Shown here: piece after piece, positions 17,250 through 25,267 of the stretch | How positions within the stretch are numbered: the first letter of the stretch is position 1 | How the letters are laid out: each line of letters opens with the position of its first letter | NCBI GenBank assembly: GCA_937895345.1 | Contig: CALAWP010000086.1 | Coordinates: 1-64,000, forward strand | Reading direction: 5' to 3' | Length of the DNA stretch: 64,000 nt | From: an uncultured Paenibacillus sp. | Lineage (GTDB): Bacteria; Bacillota; Bacilli; Paenibacillales; Paenibacillaceae | The notes under the pieces: model-generated | Databases searched by the model: none | Told to the model about the DNA's origin: nothing | Seen by the model: the letters and a program-made list of their open reading frames with translations, nothing else | Position numbers and translations under genes: made by a program

Positions 17250-17735
17250 CTGCTTTGTTCCTATGCGAAAGCTCTATTGGTCATTTCGAGATGCTTGCAG
17301 GATATAGATCGATGGAACACAACTGTCGCTCAAAATGATGGATCTATTCGAGGTAACATGGCTGAACGATAATTCGCCCAAAACGGTGGATTTGGCCTTG
17401 TTGCTGTGTTGAGATGGAACATTAATCGTACCTTTCTCCGGAAATGACGATGCTGCCGGGCTGTGCCTGCAATCGCTCGTCCGGTCCGCTCTTCATCGAC
17501 AACCTCGCCGCTGTCCGTCAGCATCCTCCTTCATCCAACCCGCTACATTCGCTCCTTCATCCAACCCGCTACATTCGCTCCTTCATCCATACCGATGCAC
17601 TTGCTCCTTTATCCATACCGACGCACTCGCTCCTTCACCCGCACCGGAAAACTTGCGCTGTTACTACAATCGCTCTGCTCAACAGGCTGGGGCGAGGAAG
17701 ACTCGACCTCATAATATTAACAGCGGCAACCAAAA
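17250..17735. other. Non-coding interval between glnA and lexA
   Basis: No supported gene. The short frames crossing it run through a 26-bp repeat whose period is not a multiple of three. The left part (about 17310-17430) has loosely related stretches (atggaac near 17312 and 17414; cgctcaaaatgatggat and cgcccaaaacggtggat), which may be decayed repeats. The right part holds the tandem array listed separately. Confidence 0.6.
17526..17655. repeat. Tandem repeat array, 26-bp unit, five imperfect copies
   Basis: Units begin at 17526, 17552, 17578, 17604 and 17630, each with CTCCTT(C/T)A followed by CCA/CCC. The first two units are almost identical (CTCCTTCATCCAACCCGCTA); later ones drift. Spacing is exactly 26 bp, with no unique spacers, so this is not CRISPR. 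It lies downstream of both glnA and lexA. Confidence 0.85.
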
Positions 17736-17766
17736 AAAAGATCGGCCTGTGCAAGGCCGATCTTTC
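17733..17766 (-). terminator. Intrinsic terminator of lexA
   Basis: Stem AAAGATCGGCCT (17738-17749) with AGGCCGATCTTT (17755-17766) and a 5-base loop. On the minus strand it is followed by a run of eight T (complement of 17733-17740), placing it downstream of lexA. Confidence 0.88.
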
Positions 17767-17855
17767 AATTTTCGGGTTATGTACCCGTCAGCGATCCAAA
17801 CTTCCGGATGATGGACAGGCTGGCGCCAACCGTCTTTCGATAACGGGTCAACCGG

Positions 17856-18476
17856 TCAGTGCATGTCGCGGAACAGGCCGATCACCTTGCCGAGGATGCT
17901 GACGTTGTTCAGCAAGATCGGCTGCATGGTCGGGTTTTCCGGCTGCAGGCGGATATGGTCCTTCTCCTTGTAGAACGTCTTCACCGTCGCTTCGTCGTCT
18001 TCCGTCATGGCCACTACGATGTCGCCGTTGTTGGCCGTCTGCTGCTGGCGGACGATGACATAGTCCCCGTTCTGGATGCCGGCCTCGATCATGCTGTCGC
18101 CGATGACGTTCAATATAAATACGTTATGATCTCCCACAAGACCTTTCGGAAGCGGGAAGTAGTCTTCAATATTTTCCGTTGCCGTGATCGGCATGCCCGC
18201 GGTAACCTTGCCCACGACGGGAACTTGCGCGACCGGCAGGCTGACGACGTTGTCGTCCTCGTCCTGGTTCAAAATCTCGATGGCGCGGGGTTTCGTCGGG
18301 TCTCTGCGGATGAATCCCTTCTTCTCCAGGCGGTCCAGATGACCGTGTACCGTCGAGCTGGACTGCAAGCCTACTGCCTCGGCGATTTCGCGTACGGATG
18401 GCGGATATCCTTTCTCGCGCACTTCTTTCTTGATGAAGTCCAATATCGTCAGCTGGCGCTTGGAAATCTTCGTCAC
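17856..18476 (-). CDS. lexA: SOS repressor LexA
   Basis: LexA binds GAAC-N4-GTTC boxes and self-cleaves when stimulated by RecA on single-stranded DNA. The winged HTH shows YPPSVREIAEAVGLQSSSTV. The cleavage bond is Ala-Gly in KVTAGMP (about residue 90), the catalytic Ser is in GDSMIEAG (about 127) and the Lys in EATVKTF (about 164), matching the B. subtilis spacing. The GTG at 18476 is preferred over upstream ATGs at 18491-18480, because GGAG is nine bases before it and the protein then starts MTKISKRQLTIL, like other LexA proteins. The promoter contains a LexA box, so it should be autoregulated. Confidence 0.96.
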   Translation of the reverse strand: MTKISKRQLTILDFIKKEVREKGYPPSVREIAEAVGLQSSSTVHGHLDRLEKKGFIRRDPTKPRAIEILNQDEDDNVVSLPVAQVPVVGKVTAGMPITATENIEDYFPLPKGLVGDHNVFILNVIGDSMIEAGIQNGDYVIVRQQQTANNGDIVVAMTEDDEATVKTFYKEKDHIRLQPENPTMQPILLNNVSILGKVIGLFRDMH

Positions 18477-18508
18477 CTGCATCATCTCCATTTCTTGTAT
18501 TGTGTCAA

Positions 18509-18537
18509 ATTATAACACAGAACCGGAGTTCGTACAA
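18509..18537 (-). promoter_or_regulatory. lexA promoter with LexA box in the spacer
   Basis: On the minus strand: TTGTAC (18537-18532), 17 bases, TATAAT (18514-18509). A LexA box lies across the spacer at 18519-18532. Confidence 0.75.
18519..18532. promoter_or_regulatory. LexA box 1 (lexA/yneA intergenic)
   Basis: AGAACCGGAGTTCG: perfect GAAC-N4-GTTC core, within the lexA promoter spacer. Confidence 0.85.
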
Positions 18538-18548
18538 ACATAAGTTCC

Positions 18549-18562
18549 GGAACGGAGGTTCG
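18549..18562. promoter_or_regulatory. LexA box 2 (lexA/yneA intergenic)
   Basis: GGAACGGAGGTTCG: perfect GAAC-N4-GTTC core, just upstream of the yneA -35. Confidence 0.85.
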
Positions 18563-18572
18563 TATTTTGGTG

Positions 18573-18601
18573 TTGACGCAAACATCCGTTCGTGTTATTC
18601 T
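18573..18601 (+). promoter_or_regulatory. yneA promoter
   Basis: TTGACG (18573-18578), 17-base spacer, TATTCT (18596-18601). LexA box 3 fills the spacer and box 4 covers the start site region. Confidence 0.7.
18579..18592. promoter_or_regulatory. LexA box 3
   Basis: CAAACATCCGTTCG: one mismatch in the GAAC half (AAAC), perfect GTTCG half, inside the yneA promoter spacer. Confidence 0.65.
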
Positions 18602-18607
18602 AATAAC

Positions 18608-18621
18608 AGAACAAATGTTTG
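18608..18621. promoter_or_regulatory. LexA box 4
   Basis: AGAACAAATGTTTG: perfect GAAC half, GTTT instead of GTTC, just downstream of the yneA -10. Confidence 0.65.
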
Positions 18622-18632
18622 GGGTGTTGATC

Positions 18633-19013
18633 ATGATGCTGATGAATCCTAGTTCTTACCGTTCCATACATACACAGAGATCGGAAGCCGGAGTAACCGG
18701 GGCGCTGCGCCGTCGGCGATTGGCGTTCATCGGGCGCCATGCGCTTAAGCTGCTTGCGGCGGCAGCCTTGTTCTTGCTAGTCTTTACCGGCCTGTCGTTG
18801 GCAGGCACTTCCGCATCCGGCGATATTACCCGCCCAGCGGAAGGAGAGACGGTCTTTACGGTAGGGAGCGGCGACACGCTCTGGTCCATCGCCAATCATC
18901 ATTTCGACAATCAAGACACCGGATTTGTCGTATTTGCCATTAAGGAACGAAATAGGCTGTCCAATTCGACCATTTTCCCTGGACAAGTGCTGATCATACC
19001 CAAGTTAAATTGA
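18633..19013 (+). CDS. yneA: SOS cell-division suppressor YneA-like LysM protein
   Basis: A 126-residue protein with a basic N-terminus, one membrane helix (about residues 38-57) and a C-terminal LysM domain (VGSGDTLWSIANHHF to FPGQVLIIPKLN). In B. subtilis YneA is induced by DNA damage and delays septation, acting from the outer face of the membrane. Position divergent to lexA and the four LexA boxes support the identity. ATG at 18633 follows GGGG by eight bases; upstream in-frame starts lie in the promoter and operators and are rejected. Confidence 0.88.
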   Translation: MMLMNPSSYRSIHTQRSEAGVTGALRRRRLAFIGRHALKLLAAAALFLLVFTGLSLAGTSASGDITRPAEGETVFTVGSGDTLWSIANHHFDNQDTGFVVFAIKERNRLSNSTIFPGQVLIIPKLN

Positions 19014-19099
19014 AGCGACGTCTGTCCTTCAGTTCCTGGACGGACTTATCCTATAAGTTATTAAACTGTTCTATCCATCATCAAGGACTTTGCTGCAGG

Positions 19100-19136
19100 C
19101 AGCAGCGCCAATCAAATTCCGGCGCTGCTGTTTTTT
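19100..19136 (+). terminator. Intrinsic terminator after yneA
   Basis: CAGCAGCGCC (19100-19109) pairs with GGCGCTGCTG (19121-19130), followed by six T. It separates yneA from ynzC. Confidence 0.88.
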
Positions 19137-19234
19137 GTTGATCGCTGCCCCTCTTCGATGACCTTGACAATGGGACCGTCGAAATGTCAAAGTAGGGAAT
19201 AGAATGTTGCCAGCAAGAGAGGAGTGGAGCTCAG

Positions 19235-19429
19235 ATGAATATGGACAAGCTGATTGCCCGGATTAACGAGTTGTCCCGGAAAAACAAGTCGGAAGGCTTG
19301 ACGGACGCGGAAACGAAGGAACGCGACGAATTGCGCCAGCAATATTTGAACAATTTTAAACGCAATTTCCGGCAGCAATTGGATTCTATCAAATATGTAG
19401 AAGATGAAGAAAGCAACGTGAAGCATTAA
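19235..19429 (+). CDS. ynzC: DUF896 family protein (YnzC-like)
   Basis: A 64-residue, highly charged helical protein. MDKLIARINELSRKNKSEGL and ERDELRQQYLNNFKRN are typical of DUF896, whose B. subtilis member YnzC lies in the yneA-yneB-ynzC SOS operon. The resolvase-like yneB is absent here and a terminator separates this gene from yneA, so SOS control is not certain. Function is unknown; a helical hairpin is expected from family structures. Confidence 0.88.
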   Translation: MNMDKLIARINELSRKNKSEGLTDAETKERDELRQQYLNNFKRNFRQQLDSIKYVEDEESNVKH

Positions 19430-19448
19430 GTCGGGAGGAGAATGAAGC

Positions 19449-19955
19449 TTGTCCAGATCCTGGGAGCGCAAAGTGCGCAAAAATATGAGCCAGTTGAACA
19501 AGAAGCAGAAGAAGCAAGGCGGGGGGCCCGTAATTGTTCAGGGGGACCGTGCCGTGCGTCATACCGGACGCAACTATTTCGCGCCGATATTGCTGCTTTT
19601 GTTCGTGGCGCTTTATAATGTGCTGATGTTTACTAATCCCGCTTTTGAGCCGGATGCGATGCATTGGATAATCGTGGCGTGTTACATCGGCTTATCGGCG
19701 CTGTTTTTTTTCAGAAGACCGTATTTGGCCATTGGCAAGGACTATGTGCAGTCCCGCCGTTTTACGGGCGACAAACGGCTGACGGCTTCCGATATTAAAG
19801 AGATCAAGACGCAGTCCGGCTATGTCTTTATCGTGCCGAACAAAGGAGCCAGCTGGGGTTTTTCCCGCTTCTTGAACCGCTACGATACCGACGAAATGGC
19901 TGCGCAGCTGAAATCGTTCGCGGAAAAGAACCGCATTTCGATCGATCAGCAGTAG
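19449..19955 (+). CDS. Hypothetical membrane protein with two membrane segments
   Basis: A 168-residue protein of unknown function. A Lys/Arg/Gln-rich N-terminus (about 40 residues) leads into two closely spaced membrane helices (about 45-62 and 73-90), then a soluble C-terminal region beginning RRPYLAIGKDYVQSRRF that resembles small PH-like membrane-associated domains. TTG start at 19449 with GGGAGGA 10-16 bases upstream; ATG at 19485 in the same frame is an alternative. It follows ynzC by 19 bases, suggesting an operon. Confidence 0.7.
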   Translation: MSRSWERKVRKNMSQLNKKQKKQGGGPVIVQGDRAVRHTGRNYFAPILLLLFVALYNVLMFTNPAFEPDAMHWIIVACYIGLSALFFFRRPYLAIGKDYVQSRRFTGDKRLTASDIKEIKTQSGYVFIVPNKGASWGFSRFLNRYDTDEMAAQLKSFAEKNRISIDQQ

Positions 19956-20122
19956 CGGAACGGCAGCTAATGCAAGGTGAACTCGAGAATCACACGAAAC
20001 AAGCGGAAGCGATCGGAAATCGATTCCTCATGCGGCTTGGCCCTAAGTTGTGATATTCATTCGTTCAACTTATATAGATCGGCGGTTCAACAATTATAGA
20101 CAGTATGGGAGAGTAAAGAAAA

Positions 20123-20911
20123 ATGGCAAAACAAGCGGTATTATTTGATCTTGACGATACGCTGCTGTGGGACGAGCGCAGCGTCAAGGAGGCGTTTGAA
20201 GCGACGTGCAGAGCGGGTTCGGAGGCTGCCGGCGTCGATCCGGAACGGCTGGAGCAAGCGGTTCGCGCAGCAGCGAGGACGCTTTACGAATCGTACGAAA
20301 CGTTTCCGTTTACGAAGATGATCGGCATTAACCCGTTTGAAGGACTGTGGGCCAACTTTGCCGCGGGCGAGCAGGAAGAGTTTCGCAAGCTGCAGAAGCT
20401 GGCGCCGGGCTACCGCAAAGCGGCATGGACGCAAGGCCTGAAGTCGCTGGGCGTGGACAACGAGGCGCTGGGCGCGGAGCTGGCGGAGCGGTTTCCCGCG
20501 GAACGGCGTTCAAGACCGATCGTTTATGACGAAACGTTTCGCGTGCTGGATGCGCTCAAGGGCAAATACAAGCTGCTGCTGCTGACGAACGGCTCTCCGG
20601 ATTTGCAGCAGGAGAAGCTGGACGGCGTCCCCGAACTGATTCCTTATTTCGATCATATCGTCATATCTGGAAACTTCGGTCAAGGGAAGCCCGCCGCCGC
20701 CATTTTCCGTCATGCGCTGGAGAAGCTGGGCATCGAGCCCGAACACGGCATTATGGTCGGCGACAAGCTGACAACCGACATTTTGGGCGCGAATACGATC
20801 GGTATGACGTCCGTATGGATCAATCGGCACGGCATGGAACGCAGCGACGAAATTGTGCCGACCTACGAGATTGCCAGCTTGGACGAGCTGCTGCAAATTC
20901 TGGAGAAATAA
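20123..20911 (+). CDS. HAD-family hydrolase (YsaA-like)
   Basis: A 262-residue phosphatase-type HAD protein. Motif I FDLDDTLLW, motif II LLTNGSP, motif III Lys in QGKP and motif IV GDKLTTDI are all present, so it should be catalytically active on a phosphorylated small molecule. The cap is all-helical. It resembles B. subtilis YsaA-type proteins, but the substrate cannot be told from sequence. RBS GGGAGAG precedes the ATG. Confidence 0.85.
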   Translation: MAKQAVLFDLDDTLLWDERSVKEAFEATCRAGSEAAGVDPERLEQAVRAAARTLYESYETFPFTKMIGINPFEGLWANFAAGEQEEFRKLQKLAPGYRKAAWTQGLKSLGVDNEALGAELAERFPAERRSRPIVYDETFRVLDALKGKYKLLLLTNGSPDLQQEKLDGVPELIPYFDHIVISGNFGQGKPAAAIFRHALEKLGIEPEHGIMVGDKLTTDILGANTIGMTSVWINRHGMERSDEIVPTYEIASLDELLQILEK

Positions 20912-20928
20912 CGGGTTGAGATACGAAA

Positions 20929-20966
20929 CAAGCCCCTCTGCCGACGTTCCGTCGGAGAGGGGCTTG
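20929..20966. terminator. Hairpin between convergent HAD gene and mtnD
   Basis: CAAGCCCCTCT/AGAGGGGCTTG (20929-20939 with 20956-20966), extended inwards by CCGAC/GTCGG around a 5-base loop. It lies between two convergent genes and could end both transcripts; T-runs are poor on both sides. Confidence 0.65.
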
Positions 20967-20984
20967 CAAGTTGTTCGGCTTGCC

Positions 20985-21527
20985 TTATTTCGATTGGAAT
21001 GCCGCGTCGGCATACGGGTGGGCAATCCAGCCTTCCGTTTCGATGAAGAGGCGCACCGCCACGATTTGGCGGTTTTCCATCAGCGTAAAGAAATGCGGTT
21101 TGTTTTCCGGAACGGAAATGACGTCGCCGGCTTCGAGCTCAACGTCGAAGTAGCCTACGTCGTCCGTGCCTTTAATAATGAAGATGCCTTTACCGGCTGT
21201 AATGGCGCGTACTTCGTCTTCGGTGTGCGTATGCACGTTCTCGAATTTTTTCAGCAGCTCGTCGAGATTGGGCGTCGCGTCGGAAAGGGCGACGATATCC
21301 CATGTTCTGTAGCCGCGGCGGTTGGCCAAATCGCGAATTTCTTCATCGTAAGTAGCCAGAATTTGATTTTTTTCCTCGTCGGACAAAACGAATTTATTTT
21401 GCAGCTCTTGAGGCAGCTTGGCCGGGTTCCAATGCTCGTACAATACCTCTTGGCTCTCCAGAAACGCGCGTACGTTTTCCTCGCCCTTAATACGCTCTTC
21501 CGTATTGCGGATTCGAATTTCAGCCAT
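20985..21527 (-). CDS. mtnD: Acireductone dioxygenase (ARD), methionine salvage
   Basis: A cupin enzyme that oxidises acireductone to the keto-acid precursor of methionine (iron form). Metal ligands are visible in VHTHTEDEVR (HxHx4E) and the later His in NKPHFF. Length (about 180 residues) is normal. The second ATG (21527) is preferred, because the AGAGGG RBS abuts the first ATG at 21533. No other mtn gene is in the window; methionine synthase lies divergently next door. Promoter on the minus strand: TCGACA - 17 - TATAAT (21600-21572). Confidence 0.93.
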   Translation of the reverse strand: MAEIRIRNTEERIKGEENVRAFLESQEVLYEHWNPAKLPQELQNKFVLSDEEKNQILATYDEEIRDLANRRGYRTWDIVALSDATPNLDELLKKFENVHTHTEDEVRAITAGKGIFIIKGTDDVGYFDVELEAGDVISVPENKPHFFTLMENRQIVAVRLFIETEGWIAHPYADAAFQSK

Positions 21528-21571
21528 GTCCATTCCCTCTTTTCCAATAGAAATTAAATGATATAATGCTT

Positions 21572-21600
21572 ATTATAAAACAAACGAAACGTTATGTCGA
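21572..21600 (-). promoter_or_regulatory. Putative mtnD promoter
   Basis: Minus strand TCGACA (21600-21595), 17 bases, perfect TATAAT (21577-21572). Confidence 0.6.
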
Positions 21601-21672
21601 TGGATGGTCCTTTTCAGTATGTGACGATTCTGCTAAACTATTGGTTAACGATTTCGGGAAGGGTGTAGCAAA

Positions 21673-24600
21673 TTGTCAAGACCGACACTGCAACAGCTGC
21701 TTCAAGAGCGCATATTGATTTTGGACGGCGCGATGGGCACGATGATACAACAAGCCGATTTAACTGAGGACGATTTTGGCGGGCCGGAGCTGGACGGATG
21801 CAACGAGATGCTTGTGCTGACTCGCCCTGACGTGATCCGGACGATTCATGAGCAATATTTGGAAGCCGGCGCGGACATACTGGAAACGAATACGTTTGGC
21901 GCCACAAGCGTCGTACTGGCCGAATACGATATCCCGGAGAAGGCGCGGGAAATAAACCTGGCCGCCGCCAAGCTTGCCCGGGAAGCGGCAGACAAGTACA
22001 GCACGCCGGACAAACCTCGTTTTGTCGCGGGCGCGCTTGGACCGACGACGAAGACGTTGTCCGTGACGGGAGGGGTCACGTTCGACGAGCTGGTCGACAG
22101 CTATTACGAGCAGGCCGTCGCGCTCATCGAAGGAAAGGTCGACGCGCTGCTGCTGGAAACGTCGCAGGATACGCTGAACGTCAAGGCGGGCAGCATCGGC
22201 ATCCGCAAAGCGTTCGAAACGACCGGCACGGAGCTGCCGATCATGATCTCCGGCACGATCGAGCCGATGGGGACGACGCTCGCCGGCCAAACGATCGAAT
22301 CGTTTTATATTTCGCTGGAGCATTTGAAGCCGATTTCGATCGGATTGAACTGTGCGACCGGACCGGAATTTATGCGCGATCATATTCGGACGTTAAGCGA
22401 AATCGCAAAGTCGGCCGTCAGCTGTTATCCGAATGCCGGGCTGCCGGACGAGAACGGCAACTACCACGAATCGCCCGAATCGCTGGCGAGGAAGATGGAA
22501 GATTTTGCGCAGAAGGGCTGGCTTAACATTGCGGGCGGCTGCTGCGGCACGACGCCGGAGCATATACGCGCCATGGCGCAAACGATGTCCCGCTACGCGC
22601 CGCGGACGAAGCTGGGCGAGCACCCCGATGCCGTCTCCGGTATCGACACCGTGTTTATCGAAGCGGACAACCGTCCAATTATGATCGGCGAACGAACGAA
22701 TATTTCCGGGTCGCGCAAATTCAAGCGGCTGATCAAGGAAGGAAAATTCGACGAAGCTTCCGAAATCGCCAGATCCCAGGTGAAGGGCGGAGCCCATGTC
22801 ATCGACATCAACCTGCAGGACACCGATATCGACGAAGAATATGCGGTTCATCAATTTTTGCCGCAAGTCGTCAAGAAGATCAAAGCGCCGCTCATGCTGG
22901 ACTCCACGTACGACCATATTATCGAGCTGGGCTTGAAATATTCGCAAGGCAAAGCGATCATCAACTCCATCAACCTGGAGGACGGCGAATCGAAATTTGA
23001 AAAGATCGTTCCGCTTATCCATCGCTACGGCGCCGCGGTCGTCATGATTCTGATCGACGAGCGCGGACAAGCGGTTTCACGGCAGGCGAAGATGGAAGTG
23101 GCCGACCGCGCTTACGATTTGCTGGTGAACAAGTACGGGGTGAATCCGGAAGACATTATATTCGATCCGAACATGTTTCCGATCGGTTCCGGCGACCCGC
23201 AATATATCGGTTCGGCCGTCGAGACGCTCGAAGGCATTCGGATGATCAAGGAAAAATATCCGCGCACGAAGACGATTTTGGGCCTCAGCAACATTTCGTT
23301 CGGCTTGCCCGAAGCGGGACGCGAGGTGCTCAATTCTGTCTACCTGTACCATGCGACGAAGGCGGGTCTCGATTACGCGATCGTCAATACGGAGAAGCTG
23401 GAGCGGTACGCTTCCATACCGGAAGAGGAGCGCAAGCTCGCCGAGGCGTTGATCTACGATACGAACGACGAAACGCTGGCCGCGTTTGTCGCCGCTTTCC
23501 GGGACAAGAAGGTCGAGAAAAAGGAAAAAATATCGAACCTGACGCTGGAAGAAAGACTTGGCTCCTATATTATCGAGGGCACCAAGGAAGGCCTGATTCC
23601 GGATCTGGACGAGGCGTTAAAAAAATATTCGCCGCTCGAAATCATTAACGGTCCTCTGATGAAGGGGATGGAAGAGGTCGGACGTTTGTTCAACAACAAC
23701 GAGCTGATCGTGGCCGAGGTGCTTCAAAGCGCCGAGGTGATGAAAGCTTCCGTCAATTATTTGGAGCCGTTTATGGAAAAGACGGAAACGTCCGTCAAGG
23801 GCAAAATCATTTTGGCGACGGTAAAAGGCGACGTGCATGACATCGGCAAAAATCTTGTCGAGATCATCTTGTCCAACAACGGCTACAAAATTATTAATCT
23901 CGGCATTAAAGTGCCGCCGGAGCAGCTGATCGAAGCCTACCGTAACGAAAAGGCGGACGCGATCGGACTGTCCGGCCTGCTCGTCAAGTCGGCCCAGCAA
24001 ATGGTCGTGACGGCTCAGGATTTGCGTACGGCCGGCATCGACGCGCCGATTCTGGTCGGCGGCGCGGCCTTGACGAGAAAGTTTACAAAGACGAGAATCA
24101 GCCCGGAATACGACGGACTCGTTCTGTACGCCAAGGACGCGATGGACGGATTGGATATCGCGAACAAGCTGATGGATCCCGAGCATCGCAAACGGCTGGA
24201 GGAAGAGCTTGCCGCCTTCAAGGCGGCCGGCGCCGCCGAAGAAGATCAAGGGAAGCAGCTGCCGAAGCTGACGCGCGCCGTCCGGTCCAACATTTCGAAG
24301 GACGCTCCGGTATTTGCGCCGCCGGATTTGGAGCGCCACATTATTCGCGACGTGCCGCTGCCCCACATTATTCCGTACGTTAATATGCAAATGCTGCTGG
24401 GCCACCATCTCGGCTTGAAAGGCTCGGTCGAGAAGCTGCTGGCCGAAGGGAACGATAAGGCCGTTCAGCTGAAGGAGACGGTGGACCGCATTTTGCAGCA
24501 GGGCAGCGCGGAAGGGTTCATCAAGGCGCATGCGATGTACCGTTTCTTCCCGGCGCAATCGTCGGGAGACGACGTCATCATTTACGATCCGCAGGATCAT

Positions 24601-25113
24601 TCCAAGGAAATCAAACGATTTACGTTCCCTCGCCAGCAGGTGGAGCCGTATCTGTGCTTGTCGGATTACTTGAAATCGGCGGACAGCGGCGTTATGGATT
24701 ACGTCGGATTTCTTGTCGTGACCGCCGGCCAAGGCATTCGGGAGCTGTCCAACGAATGGAAGGATAACGGGGACTATCTTCGCTCCCATGCGCTGCAATC
24801 GGTCGCTTTGGAAGTGGCGGAAGGGCTTGCCGAGCGCGTGCACCATATGATGCGGGACGTCTGCGGATATCCCGATCCGCCCGAAATGACGATGAAGCAG
24901 CGGCTGGGCGCCCGATACCAAGGCATTCGCGTGTCGTTCGGCTATCCGGCTTGTCCGAACCTGGAAGACCAGGAACCGCTGTTCGATTTGATGAAGCCGG
25001 AGGATATCGGCGTGCAATTAACGGAAGGCTATATGATGGAGCCGGAAGCTTCGGTATCCGCCATGGTATTTGCCCATCCGGAAGCGCAATATTTCAACGT
25101 GGACAAAGCATAA
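21673..25113 (+). CDS. metH: Cobalamin-dependent methionine synthase
   Basis: Transfers a methyl group from methyltetrahydrofolate via methylcobalamin to homocysteine. Four modules in order: homocysteine domain with zinc cysteines in GLNCATGP (about residue 225) and GGCCGTTP (about 288); pterin domain starting IGERTNISGSRKFKRLIKEG; B12 domain with DVHDIGKN (DxHxxG, about 720); and C-terminal reactivation domain ending VSFGYPACPNLEDQ and GYMMEPEASVSAMVF. At 1146 residues it is slightly shorter than E. coli MetH. TTG start with GGGAAGGGTG upstream. No S-box or cobalamin riboswitch is visible in the short gap to mtnD. Confidence 0.96.
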   Translation: MSRPTLQQLLQERILILDGAMGTMIQQADLTEDDFGGPELDGCNEMLVLTRPDVIRTIHEQYLEAGADILETNTFGATSVVLAEYDIPEKAREINLAAAKLAREAADKYSTPDKPRFVAGALGPTTKTLSVTGGVTFDELVDSYYEQAVALIEGKVDALLLETSQDTLNVKAGSIGIRKAFETTGTELPIMISGTIEPMGTTLAGQTIESFYISLEHLKPISIGLNCATGPEFMRDHIRTLSEIAKSAVSCYPNAGLPDENGNYHESPESLARKMEDFAQKGWLNIAGGCCGTTPEHIRAMAQTMSRYAPRTKLGEHPDAVSGIDTVFIEADNRPIMIGERTNISGSRKFKRLIKEGKFDEASEIARSQVKGGAHVIDINLQDTDIDEEYAVHQFLPQVVKKIKAPLMLDSTYDHIIELGLKYSQGKAIINSINLEDGESKFEKIVPLIHRYGAAVVMILIDERGQAVSRQAKMEVADRAYDLLVNKYGVNPEDIIFDPNMFPIGSGDPQYIGSAVETLEGIRMIKEKYPRTKTILGLSNISFGLPEAGREVLNSVYLYHATKAGLDYAIVNTEKLERYASIPEEERKLAEALIYDTNDETLAAFVAAFRDKKVEKKEKISNLTLEERLGSYIIEGTKEGLIPDLDEALKKYSPLEIINGPLMKGMEEVGRLFNNNELIVAEVLQSAEVMKASVNYLEPFMEKTETSVKGKIILATVKGDVHDIGKNLVEIILSNNGYKIINLGIKVPPEQLIEAYRNEKADAIGLSGLLVKSAQQMVVTAQDLRTAGIDAPILVGGAALTRKFTKTRISPEYDGLVLYAKDAMDGLDIANKLMDPEHRKRLEEELAAFKAAGAAEEDQGKQLPKLTRAVRSNISKDAPVFAPPDLERHIIRDVPLPHIIPYVNMQMLLGHHLGLKGSVEKLLAEGNDKAVQLKETVDRILQQGSAEGFIKAHAMYRFFPAQSSGDDVIIYDPQDHSKEIKRFTFPRQQVEPYLCLSDYLKSADSGVMDYVGFLVVTAGQGIRELSNEWKDNGDYLRSHALQSVALEVAEGLAERVHHMMRDVCGYPDPPEMTMKQRLGARYQGIRVSFGYPACPNLEDQEPLFDLMKPEDIGVQLTEGYMMEPEASVSAMVFAHPEAQYFNVDKA

Positions 25114-25148
25114 TCGATTCGGGAACTGCGATGCGGACGGCGTAGATG

Positions 25149-25196
25149 AGCCTGCCGGCGTTCATGCTTGCGAGCAGACGCGCCGGCGGGCTTTTT
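25149..25196 (+). terminator. Intrinsic terminator of metH
   Basis: AGCCTGCCGGCG (25149-25160) pairs with CGCCGGCGGGCT (25181-25192) with one G-T, then five T. Confidence 0.85.
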
Positions 25197-25267
25197 CCGT
25201 GTATGCCTTTATAAGTTATGCTTTGTACTTGGCTTATATCTCACCGTGAAAATGCGAGGTGAATAAG

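Noticed and set aside
17526..17655. CRISPR array
   Set aside because: The 26-bp units are contiguous with no unique spacers, and no cas gene is nearby.
17444..17902. Coding frames across the tandem repeats
   Set aside because: The repeat period is not a multiple of three, there is no RBS, and the frame runs into lexA antisense.
21534..21672. S-box or cobalamin riboswitch for mtnD/metH
   Set aside because: The 139-base gap is short and shows neither conserved core; only a minus-strand promoter is evident.
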